Origin: Synechococcus sp. PCC 7336
GTDB lineage: Bacteria; Cyanobacteriota; Cyanobacteriia; Thermostichales; PCC-7336
Length of the DNA: 64,000 nucleotides
Direction: 5' to 3'
Assembly (NCBI RefSeq): GCF_000332275.1
Contig: NZ_CM001776.1
Span: 3,532,008-3,596,007, forward strand
Made by a program: the position numbers and the translations under genes. Shown here piece after piece: positions 1 to 9,000 of the stretch. The notes under the pieces are model-generated. The model was not told the DNA's origin. It made no database searches and saw nothing but the letters and a program-made list of their open reading frames with translations. Every line of letters begins with the position of its first letter. Position 1 is the stretch's first letter.

Positions 1-559
1 TCACTCGCCCTGCATATTCTCGTCCGTCGGCCAGGGTGGCCCTCACCACGTCCGCATTGTTGACGACGTGGGCATTGGTGACGACCATCCCCGCTTCGCT
101 AACAATAAAACCCGATCCAGACCCTCGTTGTTCGAAGCCTCTGCCTCTGGGCGATCGCTCCGGATCTCGCTCGTTGGGTCGACGGGGACCGGGTTCGGGT
201 AAAAAGTCATCTAAAAAGCGCCGGAAAGGGGTGCGGGGAGCAGAGTTGTCTGGATTGACTGCTATGCGGCGGGCTGTTTGTAATTGCACGACAGCAGGAG
301 CAGCCCGCTCGGCAGCGTCGGCAATAAAGTTGAGGCCGTAATTGCTCCGTTCGCTGGGGGCTGAGAGTTCGTCACTGAGATCGAAGATGGGATTCTCAAC
401 GTCGTGGGAGGGCGAGGGAAAAGATTCTGCGGCTGATGGATTGTCTGCTCGGGGTTGCGAGGGCCGCTCGATCGCACTGCTGCAGGCTACCAGGGATAAC
501 AGCCCTACCCCAACGCAAGACCGGACTATCCAACGAAGAGACGGAGAAGTGGGAGACAT
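1..559 (-). CDS. HtrA/DegP-type serine protease, N-terminal part (runs off window)
   Basis: Read on the minus strand from the ATG at 559, this open frame gives 186 residues before the window edge. The N-terminus has a positively charged stretch, a hydrophobic segment and a lipobox (L23-V-A-C26), so it is predicted to be a lipoprotein. A proline- and arginine-rich low-complexity linker follows (about residues 30-140). The trypsin-like domain then starts with the motifs GSGFIVSEAGMVVTNAHVV; His164 is the expected first residue of the His-Asp-Ser triad. The Asp, Ser and any PDZ domain lie outside the window. Cyanobacterial HtrA/HhoA/HhoB proteases act in the periplasm or thylakoid lumen on damaged proteins. 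I cannot say which paralogue this is. It points away from the rest of the window. Confidence 0.85.
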   Translation of the reverse strand, partial: MSPTSPSLRWIVRSCVGVGLLSLVACSSAIERPSQPRADNPSAAESFPSPSHDVENPIFDLSDELSAPSERSNYGLNFIADAAERAAPAVVQLQTARRIAVNPDNSAPRTPFRRFLDDFLPEPGPRRPNERDPERSPRGRGFEQRGSGSGFIVSEAGMVVTNAHVVNNADVVRATLADGREYAGRV

Positions 560-684
560 GCGCGATCGCCGGTGACAGGGCCGACGCCTCAAACAGACCA
601 ATATGCTGAAATTCTAACTGTTCTGCCTCGGGGATTGGGTTACGGAACCGGAATCTCTGCGCTGAAGGTGATGGTGCCGCGCGT

Positions 685-1278
685 TTATTCCCGATCCTGT
701 TTGGGCGCAAAGGCAATATCTTCGTAAATGCCTGCCATTGCGAGCTCGACAGGGATACTTGCCATTGTTACGGTTGTTTCCAGCCCTTCGTAAGACGTTA
801 AAACCCATTGAGTGTCTGTCGTTTTGATGTAGCGATCGATGAATGGTCGAGATTGGCTGACCAGTAAGTATTCCGAGAAAGTTGGGATGGAGCGGTAGTA
901 AAGGAATTTATTGCCTCGATCGTAGGCTTCTGTCGAGGGGGATAGGACTTCAACGATGAGTTTTGGATTCAGAATTTCATCTCGGCGGTTGTCGTTGAAC
1001 TGGGGTGGCCCCTCGATAGCTGCGATATCTGCGTAGGTACCTCGTCGGTATTGAGGAATCCAAATGCGTAAATCGCTGGTGATGGGTTTGAAGGAGGTGC
1101 CTTTCAGGGCAATTCGCAACAGGGCATAGATATTGCCAGCAATCTGGCTGTGCTCTAACGTACCTCCCGGCATAAGGGCGACTCCCCCATTGCGGTACTC
1201 GTGGCGCTCTTCCGAGGCTTCTTCCAAGGCCCGATAAGCAGTGAGGGTATAGGGTTGCGCGAGGGTGGGAGCAGTCAT
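685..1278 (-). CDS. Uma2 family (DUF820) putative restriction-endonuclease-like protein
   Basis: This is a 197-residue protein of the usual length for the Uma2 family, which is greatly expanded in cyanobacteria. The sequence shows the N-terminal E-x-R-HEYRNG segment, the central YADIAAIE strand and LIVEVLSPSTEAYDRGNKFLYYR. Together these supply the Asp, Glu and Lys expected of the PD-(D/E)XK-like fold. A target or role cannot be read from the sequence, and the biological function of the family is poorly known. The gene stands alone between the protease gene and an IS4 element, with no operon partner. The start ATG at 1278 follows a HIP1-like gcgatcgccct sequence and has no strong ribosome-binding site. 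Confidence 0.85.
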   Translation of the reverse strand: MTAPTLAQPYTLTAYRALEEASEERHEYRNGGVALMPGGTLEHSQIAGNIYALLRIALKGTSFKPITSDLRIWIPQYRRGTYADIAAIEGPPQFNDNRRDEILNPKLIVEVLSPSTEAYDRGNKFLYYRSIPTFSEYLLVSQSRPFIDRYIKTTDTQWVLTSYEGLETTVTMASIPVELAMAGIYEDIAFAPKQDRE

Positions 1279-1443
1279 GGCGATCGCCCTGCAAAGGCTT
1301 TGCTGTCAGGGTAGCTCATCTGGGCGAAAGCCTCGATTGGCGATCGCTCTCTCGATGATTTCGAAATAGAAAATCGAGCAATCGTAACGCAAAATTTGAC
1401 GGGAATTCTCTTGGGTCAACCGAGTGGCGTAAAAGCTGTTTCT

Positions 1444-2963
1444 CCCCTCTCCCTGGGGCTATCCATTAGGCACAAGTCGATGGAGAGCTTACTGTGACTG
1501 GATTATAAACTGCAGTAGAGACTGAAGCAGTTGTAGCCGGAGGGAGAGAAACCATGCAAGATTGGGTCAGCCAAGAAATCAACCCGATCCACTTCGCCGA
1601 TTTGCGACATGCAAAGCGGTTGGGGCAGATCGTCACAGACTTGAGTGAGCAGCCCACAGCGAGCGTGCCTCAGGCGAGTGGGAATGCCTCAGTGGCCCAA
1701 GGAACCTATCGATTTTGGGCCAACCCGAAGGTGAGCACGAGCAGCATTCTGGACAGTCATCGTGATGGAGTGGTCAGGCGGGCCCTCACGGGCAAGACGG
1801 TGCTGGCCATTCAAGACACAACGGATTTCGACTTCACCACTCACCCCCAGACCGAAGGGCTGGGCTTCATCAATCAAAGCCATCAACAGGGAATCAAAGT
1901 CCACAGTTGTTTTGCGGTGAGCGGCGAGGGAGAACCCTTAGGTCTGTTGAGTCAATTCATCTGGAATCGCAAACAGCGGCGCGGGAAGAAAGAAAAACGC
2001 TCAGTGACTCCCATCGAGCAAAAGGAAAGCTATCGCTGGATAGCAACTCTCGCAGCCGTAGAGCGAGAGCTCGCGGGCCAAGAGCAAGTGGTTCATATTG
2101 GCGATCGAGAAGCAGACATCTTCGAACTGTTTGCCCATCCCCGTGCGGACAACAGGGAGTTACTCATCCGCGCAAGGCACAATCGCAAACTTAGCCACGA
2201 GCTGGGCAAGTTCATCCCCACCCTCGAACAAGCCCCAGTCTTGGGAGCGATGAGCCTGCAAGTGCAGCGTAATCCCAAGCGAGCGGCCCGCATTGCCCAG
2301 TTGCAGGTGCGGGCGATGGCGGTGACGCTGGAGGTGCCATCGCATCACCTCAAAGCCGCGAGCTTAGAGCCCGTGCGCCTCAATGCCATCTTCGTGGAAG
2401 AAACCGTCCCCCCTGATGATGGCGCTCAGCCGATTCGCTGGTTTCTGCTGACCAGCTTGCCAGTTGAGAGCTTCGAGCAGGTCTGTCAGTGCATCCGCTG
2501 GTATAGCTACCGCTGGCTGATTGAGCGGTTTCACTTCACCCTCAAAAGTGGCTGTGGCATCGAACAGCTCCAACTGCAAAGCTATGAGCGCTTGCTCAAG
2601 GCTCTGGCAACCTACAACGTTGTAGCTTGGCGATTGATGTGGCTGACCTACCGCGCTCGACTCACCCCGCAAGCCTCCTGTGAGCTCGTTTTACAGCCTG
2701 CTGAATGGCGGCTGTTACGACGCAAGTTTGTGCCGAAAAGTCGCTCTCAAAAGCCACCCACTCTGCAACAGGCAATGCTGTGGATTGCTCGATTGGGAGG
2801 CTTCTTGGCTCGCAAGGGCGATGGCAACCCTGGATTGAAGACGCTTTGGCGAGGGCTGACCAAACTCCACCATTTGCTTGAAGGGGCTCAACTGGCTTCT
2901 CAAAGCTAGTGCCTGTCTATGGTTCAGCTACTTTTGCCTAATGGATAGCCCCAGGGAGAGGGG
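1444..2963 (+). mobile_element. IS4-family insertion sequence, complete, with 29-bp perfect terminal inverted repeats
   Basis: The 29 bases at 1444-1472 are the exact reverse complement of 2935-2963; the inner part reads GGGCTATCCATTAGGCA. They bracket a single intact transposase gene, giving an element of about 1520 bp. The outermost bases (CCCCTCTCCC) are a common low-complexity motif, so the true tips may lie a few bases further in. I could not identify a convincing direct target duplication. Confidence 0.85.
1554..2909 (+). CDS. IS4-family DDE transposase
   Basis: This 451-residue transposase appears intact. The catalytic DDE residues can be placed: the first Asp in AIQDTTDFDF, the second in HIGDREADIFELF, and the Glu in the IS4 signature Y-(2)-R-(3)-E-(6)-K, seen in full in YSYRWLIERFHFTLK. 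The N-terminal region (ASVPQASGNASVAQGTYRFWAN) is the DNA-binding part seen in Tn5-like members. A strong ribosome-binding site (ggagggagag, 1540-1549) precedes the ATG. The gene lies inside perfect terminal repeats and may still be active. Confidence 0.95.
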   Translation: MQDWVSQEINPIHFADLRHAKRLGQIVTDLSEQPTASVPQASGNASVAQGTYRFWANPKVSTSSILDSHRDGVVRRALTGKTVLAIQDTTDFDFTTHPQTEGLGFINQSHQQGIKVHSCFAVSGEGEPLGLLSQFIWNRKQRRGKKEKRSVTPIEQKESYRWIATLAAVERELAGQEQVVHIGDREADIFELFAHPRADNRELLIRARHNRKLSHELGKFIPTLEQAPVLGAMSLQVQRNPKRAARIAQLQVRAMAVTLEVPSHHLKAASLEPVRLNAIFVEETVPPDDGAQPIRWFLLTSLPVESFEQVCQCIRWYSYRWLIERFHFTLKSGCGIEQLQLQSYERLLKALATYNVVAWRLMWLTYRARLTPQASCELVLQPAEWRLLRRKFVPKSRSQKPPTLQQAMLWIARLGGFLARKGDGNPGLKTLWRGLTKLHHLLEGAQLASQS

Positions 2964-3270
2964 CCGGGGGTGAGGGCCATGCAGAGCTATCGAACTCAGG
3001 TTGACTAGCTTGGCCGATGCTTGCACAAGCCGAATACTTCGATTGCACGATCCACATTGATTGTGGCTTTTTCCAAGCCGAATGCTGCGGCTGGGCCTAG
3101 CTTTAAGGGGCCTAGCTGGTACTATAGGTAGCGTGAGTTGACTGTGTGTTGTGCGACACACTCTGCCAGACGCGCTCGGAACCTCGCGTTCTCTACCGTG
3201 CGATTTGAGTTAGGGGTTGGTGCCGAGCAGCATTACTGCAGTCGAGATCTCATCCAATGAGGAGTGTTTC
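2964..3270. other. Intergenic leader upstream of the porin gene
   Basis: No gene is visible. The stretch contains a copy of the 12-mer gaactcaggttg (near 2993) that recurs as a hairpin at 4865-4908. It also has a repeated word, caagccgaat, near 3028 and 3075, and a small palindrome around ggcctagctttaaggggcctagc. It probably holds the porin promoter and a long 5' leader, but I cannot place a promoter with confidence. A gaggag ribosome-binding site lies at 3259-3264. Confidence 0.4.
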
Positions 3271-4767
3271 ATGAAATTCAATCAGTCTTTATGGCTGGCC
3301 AGTGCTGCAATTGGCGCTGCGCTTGCTATTGCCCCTGGGGAAGCTGTGGCCCAAGCCACTCAGTCCCAACAATTTGCACAGGTCACCTCAGTTTCTCAAC
3401 TGTCTGACGTGCAACCCACCGATTGGTGGTTCTCCGCTCTCCAGTCCTTGGTAGAGCGCTATGGCTGTATCGCCGGTTATCCCGACGGCACCTATCGCGG
3501 CAACCGCGCCCTCACCCGTGGCGAGTTCGCTGCTGGCTTGAATGCCTGCTTGGACCGCATCAACGAACTGATTGCAGCTGGCTTAGCCGATAAGGTCTCC
3601 CGCGAAGATTTGGCCACCGTTCAGCGCCTGCAAGAAGAGTTTGCGGCTGAGTTGGCAGCTCTATCCGGTCGGGTTGACGCTCTGGAAGCCAAGACCGCCG
3701 AGCTGGAAGCCAATCCTCTGGGGTTGAACGCCGTCACCAGCAAGCTGAGCTTTGAAGTCATTACCGGTATCTTCGCTGCCAGCGATCCCTTCGACGAATC
3801 AAACAACGCGATTATTCCGTATCGGATTCGTCCCAAGTTCGATGCTTCCTTCACGGGAGAAGACTTTTTCCGCGTCCAAATCCAAGCGCGCGAAAACTCT
3901 GGCTTTGCAGGCGATCCGGTCGGGCTCGGCTTGGGTGAAGGGAGCGGTGCTCCCGGTGGCGTCAATGATGACGTCAACCTAGACGACGTCTTCTATGAGT
4001 TCCCTCTGTTTGACGGGCGCGTGACGGGCTTATTCGGCCTGAACGGAATCCAGACCAACTTCCTGACTGTTTTTGACAATGTCCTCTCCGGCGGTATTTC
4101 CGACCTAGCCGAATTGGACTTTAACCTTACCTTGAGTGGGTTCATTCAAGACACCACATTGAGCTTCCAATGGGAAGTGGTTGAGGACCTGTTCTTCATT
4201 ACCTACGCTTATAGTGCTAATGAAGCCGAATCCTCTACCTTCGGCGAGGGTCTCTTCGCGGGCGAAACCGTTCATCTTGTTGAATTAGGCTTCACCCCGA
4301 CCGATAATGTGACCGTTGTGGCCCAGTATGCCAATTACGCACAAGGCCAGGGCGAAGGCGGCGGTGCCACCCCTGTCGGCGACATTCCGGGTGACGTCCA
4401 GGCAGCCACGATCGGCGTCAACTGGGAAATTATTCCCCGTATCGCCTTCCAGGCTTACTATACGCGTGGCTTTTTCGAGGAAGGTGGCCTTGACGATACC
4501 AATGATTTCATTGCTGGCTTTGCCTTCTCTGACTACTTCATTGAAGGGTCCAACGGCGGTTTCTTGGTTGGCAGCCCCGAGACAAACGTTCTGAGTCTCA
4601 ATGATGGCGACGACGACTTTGATTACCCGCTGCAATTTGAAGCTTGGTATGGCTTCCCAATCACCAACAACATCACCATCACGCCTGGTGTCTATTACAT
4701 CACCAATGTGAACGGCGATGACGACGACATTATTGTCGGCGGTGTTGAAACCATCTTCAGGTTCTAA
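3271..4767 (+). CDS. SLH-domain outer-membrane porin (cyanobacterial Som/OprB-type, 'iron uptake porin')
   Basis: The ATG at 3271 is chosen over an in-frame upstream start at 3217. It directly follows a gaggag site and begins a clear signal peptide, MKFNQSLWLASAAIGAALA, with likely cleavage after AVAQA. The mature protein (about 470 residues) has one SLH domain (WWFSALQSLVERYGCIAGYPDGTYRG, TRGEFAAGLNACLDRI), which binds the cell-wall polymer. A heptad-like coiled coil (EDLATVQRLQEEFAAELAALSGRVDALEAK) follows, then a beta-rich barrel of about 340 residues ending in aromatic FRF, as outer-membrane barrels usually do. This is the standard layout of cyanobacterial major porins, which pass ions and small solutes. 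A strong terminator follows the stop. Confidence 0.92.
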   Translation: MKFNQSLWLASAAIGAALAIAPGEAVAQATQSQQFAQVTSVSQLSDVQPTDWWFSALQSLVERYGCIAGYPDGTYRGNRALTRGEFAAGLNACLDRINELIAAGLADKVSREDLATVQRLQEEFAAELAALSGRVDALEAKTAELEANPLGLNAVTSKLSFEVITGIFAASDPFDESNNAIIPYRIRPKFDASFTGEDFFRVQIQARENSGFAGDPVGLGLGEGSGAPGGVNDDVNLDDVFYEFPLFDGRVTGLFGLNGIQTNFLTVFDNVLSGGISDLAELDFNLTLSGFIQDTTLSFQWEVVEDLFFITYAYSANEAESSTFGEGLFAGETVHLVELGFTPTDNVTVVAQYANYAQGQGEGGGATPVGDIPGDVQAATIGVNWEIIPRIAFQAYYTRGFFEEGGLDDTNDFIAGFAFSDYFIEGSNGGFLVGSPETNVLSLNDGDDDFDYPLQFEAWYGFPITNNITITPGVYYITNVNGDDDDIIVGGVETIFRF

Positions 4768-4790
4768 TCGACTTGACTTAAGGCGATCTC

Positions 4791-4826
4791 ACACCGGCAG
4801 GTCTGCGGGCCTGCCGGTGTTTTTTG
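4791..4826 (+). terminator. Rho-independent terminator of the porin gene
   Basis: A perfect 11-bp stem (acaccggcagg / cctgccggtgt) with an 8-base loop is followed by a run of six T. It lies 23 bases after the porin stop codon. Confidence 0.92.
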
Positions 4827-4864
4827 TTGGCGATCGCCATCAGAGGCAATACCCCTCTTCCTGT

Positions 4865-4908
4865 CAACCTGAGTTCAATGGCTCTGTAGGGCCCTCGAAC
4901 TCAGGTTG
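4865..4908. repeat. Inverted repeat (hairpin) with 12-bp arms, related to a copy near 2993
   Basis: caacctgagttc (4865-4876) and gaactcaggttg (4897-4908) are exact reverse complements around a 20-base loop. A single arm also occurs near 2993, on the other side of the porin gene. It could be a small interspersed palindrome or a weak second terminator; there is no T-tract. Confidence 0.5.
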
Positions 4909-4973
4909 TGTAGTATGGTGCCGATAACCAGCAATGAGTCGCTTGAGTCCAACCTTCGACACCCTGAGGAGAC

Positions 4974-5765
4974 ATGGCAGTTGCGATTTCCGTCGTCATG
5001 ACGGTCTACAACCGGGAGTGCTATCTGGCGCAGGCAATTGAGAGCGTGTTGAATCAATCCTGGCCGGATTTTGAGTTGATTCTGTGGGATGACGGTTCGA
5101 GCGATCGCTCGGTCGAGATTGCTCGGACCTACGCCGAGCGCGATCGGCGCATTCGATTTGTGGCAGCAGAGCATCGCGGCAGAGGCTCCGCCCTCGATGC
5201 CGCCACTCAACTAGTGCGTGGGGAGTTTCTCGGCTTTGTCGATAGCGACGATCTGCTCTGTCCGACTTCCCTAGCTCAGACTGCAGTCATGCTCGAAAAC
5301 TTTCCCGAAGTGGGCATGGTCTACACCAACCACAACGTCATGGATGCAGAGGGCAGAGATTTGGGCCTGGGCAAACGCTGCGAGATGCCCTATTCGAAAG
5401 AGAAGTTGCTGCTGGATTTCATGACCTTTCACTTTCGTCTGATGCGCACATCAGTGTTTCGGCAGGTGGGGGGAATTAATCCGAAATTCAATGCGGCTCA
5501 GGATTACGATTTGTGTTTGCGTCTGTCGGAAGTCACTGAGATTCGCCACGTCCCCAAATCGCTGTATCGCTATCGGGTCCATCGCCATTCCATTTCGCAG
5601 GCAAGGCAACTGGAACAAATTCGCTGCAGCTACGAAGCGATTTTGCAAGCTCTGAAGCGGCGGGGACTGGCAGATCGACTGGAGCTGCGTTTGGAACTGC
5701 GACCCAGGTACATCCTGCAACCCAAGCAATCTTCTCGAACGGCGATCGCGACGGACCCTCACTAG
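4974..5765 (+). CDS. Family 2 glycosyltransferase
   Basis: This 263-residue protein has a GT-A fold. The N-terminal strand SVVMTVYNRECYLAQAIESV and the DDGSSD loop (residues 39-44) bind the nucleotide sugar. D90-S-D92 in GFVDSDDLL is the metal-binding DXD motif, and the later GGINPKFNAAQDYDLCLRL carries the acidic residue expected to act as base. It has no membrane segment, so it is probably cytosolic and works on a surface glycan or lipid-linked sugar; donor and acceptor cannot be inferred. The start ATG follows a gagga site. It is the last conventional gene before the Rhs locus and is not obviously co-transcribed with it. Confidence 0.9.
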   Translation: MAVAISVVMTVYNRECYLAQAIESVLNQSWPDFELILWDDGSSDRSVEIARTYAERDRRIRFVAAEHRGRGSALDAATQLVRGEFLGFVDSDDLLCPTSLAQTAVMLENFPEVGMVYTNHNVMDAEGRDLGLGKRCEMPYSKEKLLLDFMTFHFRLMRTSVFRQVGGINPKFNAAQDYDLCLRLSEVTEIRHVPKSLYRYRVHRHSISQARQLEQIRCSYEAILQALKRRGLADRLELRLELRPRYILQPKQSSRTAIATDPH

Positions 5766-6001
5766 CTCGTCCTCTCAATCTAAATCATAAAGTATTTATA
5801 AAGACTACAGATTGTTAAGTCACGTATAAAAACAGATGAGTGGCGGCAATATAAGCATCGACTAAGGATTCTTAGTCTAAATTTATTTGGCTCTCGCAAA
5901 TTGCCCAGTCGTCAAATGCAGGTGAAAACAGCCTGCAGGCTTCTGGTAGGGGCTGTATAGATTTTCCTTGACTACTCTGTGTCGTCAACCGCAACATTCT
6001 T
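5766..6001. other. AT-richer leader upstream of the giant Rhs gene
   Basis: There is no ORF in this stretch. It is the only visible place for the promoter of the giant gene. TTGACT (5968-5973) and TATAGA (5956) occur but do not make a well-spaced pair, so I do not call a promoter. In frame with the giant ORF, the stop TGA at 5969-5971 limits the start to the GTG at 6002 or a rare ATT at 5996. No ribosome-binding site precedes either. Confidence 0.35.
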
Positions 6002-9000
6002 GTGTCCCAATCCTCATCGCCTGCTTCTCAAGCCACTGCCTCTGGACTAGCCCCAGACGACGCCCTCGCGTTTCAATCACTCATGGAGCAAGCCAGCCTC
6101 GATCGCAGCTTGGTGCTGCCCGAGACTGCACCTTCAATCGGAGAAGGGAGCTTAGCTGCCGAGGCTGAAGCCTTGCCCGAGCTAGAGCCAATCCCATTAC
6201 AACTAGAAGACCCCGACAACCTCTTCCAGCCACCGCAGGGATCTTCCGGCGGGGGAGGCAACAGTTCCCTTCCAACGGGCGATCCGCTCACCGGGCTGGG
6301 GAGCGAAGGCGGGCCGAGCGATATTGCCGTGCGGGCAGAAGGACAGGTTTTCATTAACAGTGGCGGTGATTTTGATGGCGACCCCCTCAATCCGACAGAC
6401 GATGCCTTCATTTATGCCGGACAGGGATTTACGATTAACAGCCGCCCCGTTCTACCAGTTCTGCGCGACGCAAGTGGCACGCCCGTTTTGGATGAGAGCG
6501 GTCTGCCGGTACTCGTGCCCGGAGCATTGACAGTCTCGGAAAACTACAACACTATCAATGCTCCGCAGGATCTCTACAGTAATTTGCGATCGCCTCAAGT
6601 GATTCCCACCCAAACGGTGGAGGTACCCGGCTGGCAGCAACTGCGGGACGAGCGCTTGGCCGAGTTAGTTGATGTGCAGATTCCTGCAGTGACTCGCTTG
6701 CAGGGGCTCAATACGGCCTCGGATTTTGCCAATGCCGTGCCCAGTGGCAGCTCTGCCGAGAATCGAACGGTGCTGCAGATCGAGCGGGGCGGGCTGACGA
6801 TTCCCGATCGCGCCGTACTGCGCAATGCGGTGCTGATCGTCGAGCGGGGTGCGATTAACTTCAATGGCAGCGCTAACTTCGAGCATGTGACGCTGATAGC
6901 CAATAGCGGCAATGTCAATCTGGGTAATGTAGAGAGCGTCAATCTGGAGGTGTATGCCTCCCGCACAATTCAGACGAACGAGGCTGCCCGGTTCGACGAT
7001 CGCACGATCTTGGCGGCGGGTGAAAACATTCTCTTTAATGGGGCCACCAGCACCGTCGATGCCGATGACTTCGCGACTGTGGCGGCGGGAGGCGATCTGA
7101 CCTTCAATGCCAGCGCAGATACGCGGGGAGAATTTCTCGCCTCGAATTCTGTCACGTTCAACAGTCGCTCGGTGCTGTATGGGTCAGTTGAAGCTAAAAA
7201 CAACATTACCTTTAACGGCAATCCAACAATTGTGGGACTGTCTGGAAATGTTGGGGAACCACTGCCGGACACGACTGTACCGCAACTGACGCTAGCTTTG
7301 GCGAACGATACCGGCAGCAGCGCCAGCGATCGCCTCACCTCCGAGCCCACCCTGCGGGGAACGGTTTTGGACGAGGGGCCATTGGCGACCCTGGAGGCTC
7401 GCATTAACGGCACGGGCAACTTTGCGGACGTGCTCTCCCGCGTGGAAGCGGGCGGGCAATTCAACTTCGATCGCGCGCTGCTAGAAACCCTCTACGGCAA
7501 TCCCCTCGCCGACGGGCTCTACACCGTGGAGGTGCGCTCGACGGATGCCGCTGGCAACCTGGCTGCCACCCAACTGAGCTTCCAACTGGATACGACCCTC
7601 AGTCCCCTAACGGTCGATCTCTCCCCCGACTCCGACACTGGACCGCTGGGGGATTTAGAGACTACCGCCGAATTCATTGCCCTGCAGGTGCAGGTGGAGC
7701 CTGGAGCGACCGTTCAATTGGCGGATTTCAATCGCACGGCGATCGCCGCTCCGACGGGGGAGGTGACGTTTACGGATGTGCCGTTGGAGTTGGGGGCGAC
7801 GGTCTTTGCGGTGGTGGCAGCGGATCTGGCCGGGAACCAACGAACCGCCACCATAACCATTACCCGCGTGCCGGAGAATCAGGCACCGAGTGCGATCGCT
7901 TTGAGCAATACGGCGGTGTTGGAAAATAGTCCTGCCGCCACCGAAATTGGTCGGTTGAGCACGACAGATGCCGATAGCGGCGACCTGCATATCTACACGA
8001 TTGTCGGCGACCCAGACGGGCTATTTGTGGTTGAGGGCGATCGCCTGTTGCTCGCTGAAGGAGCCAGCCTCGATCGCGAGACAGCCAGCAGCCACAGCGT
8101 CACCATTCGCAGCACAGACAGCGGCAATCCTGCCCTGAGCTTCGAGCAAACCTTCAGCATCGAAGTGCTCGATGTCAATGAGGCTCCCGAATTTACCAGC
8201 CTGCCCGTCACGCAAGCGGAGACCGGTCTGCCCTATAGCTACTTGATTGCGACGACTGACCCCGAAGGAGATGTCCTCGGCATCAGTGCCACCGGTCTGC
8301 CCGATGGGTTGGCGTTTGTCGATAACGGGGATGGCACGGCCCTACTCAGCGGCATTCCCACGACTGGCGGATTATTTCCGGTCGAATTGACGGTGACTGA
8401 CAGCGCGGGCAATAGCGCCATCCAAACGGCTGTGATTAGTATTGATTTCGTCCTGCGGGAGGAGATGGAGTTTGTGCGGGAGGCGGCGATCGCCTTAACG
8501 GTGCCGACCGAGCCCTCACTACTCAGTTTCACCCTCGACCCGATTGCCTTTGACCTGGGCGATCGCAATTCCATCAACGATGCCTTGGAAGTGAGTTTGG
8601 TGGATGCCAGTGGCAATTCCCTGCTGCATACGTTCCAAAGCGATCGCGATGCCTTCTTTAACTTGACGGAAGAGGAGACCGTTCAGCTCGCCCCCGGCAT
8701 TACTTTCGATGCCCTGACCGGTGTCGTCACAGCCAATCTGGCTGGGTTGGTGCCCGGTTCATCGGCCACGTTAATCTTCCGGCTGGCGAACAACGATGGC
8801 GACACGAATACCAGTGTTGGCATCTCCAATATTCTCTTGCTGGATGCCCCCGAGGGTACCGACGCTCCCAGCAGCGGTGGGTTGGCTCAATTGGCGGACG
8901 CTCCTGCAGCCGGTCCCGACTTTGCCAACTTAGAGGATGTCAGCACCAGCATTGCGGCGGAATACGGGCTCACCAGCTTTGATGAAAGCTCGAACCTGTT

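Noticed and set aside
3217..3270. Upstream in-frame start of the porin at 3217
   Set aside because: It would place 18 non-hydrophobic residues before a textbook signal peptide; the ATG at 3271 has the ribosome-binding site.
5956..5973. TTGACT and TATAGA as a promoter for the giant gene
   Set aside because: The order and spacing are wrong for a sigma-70 promoter.
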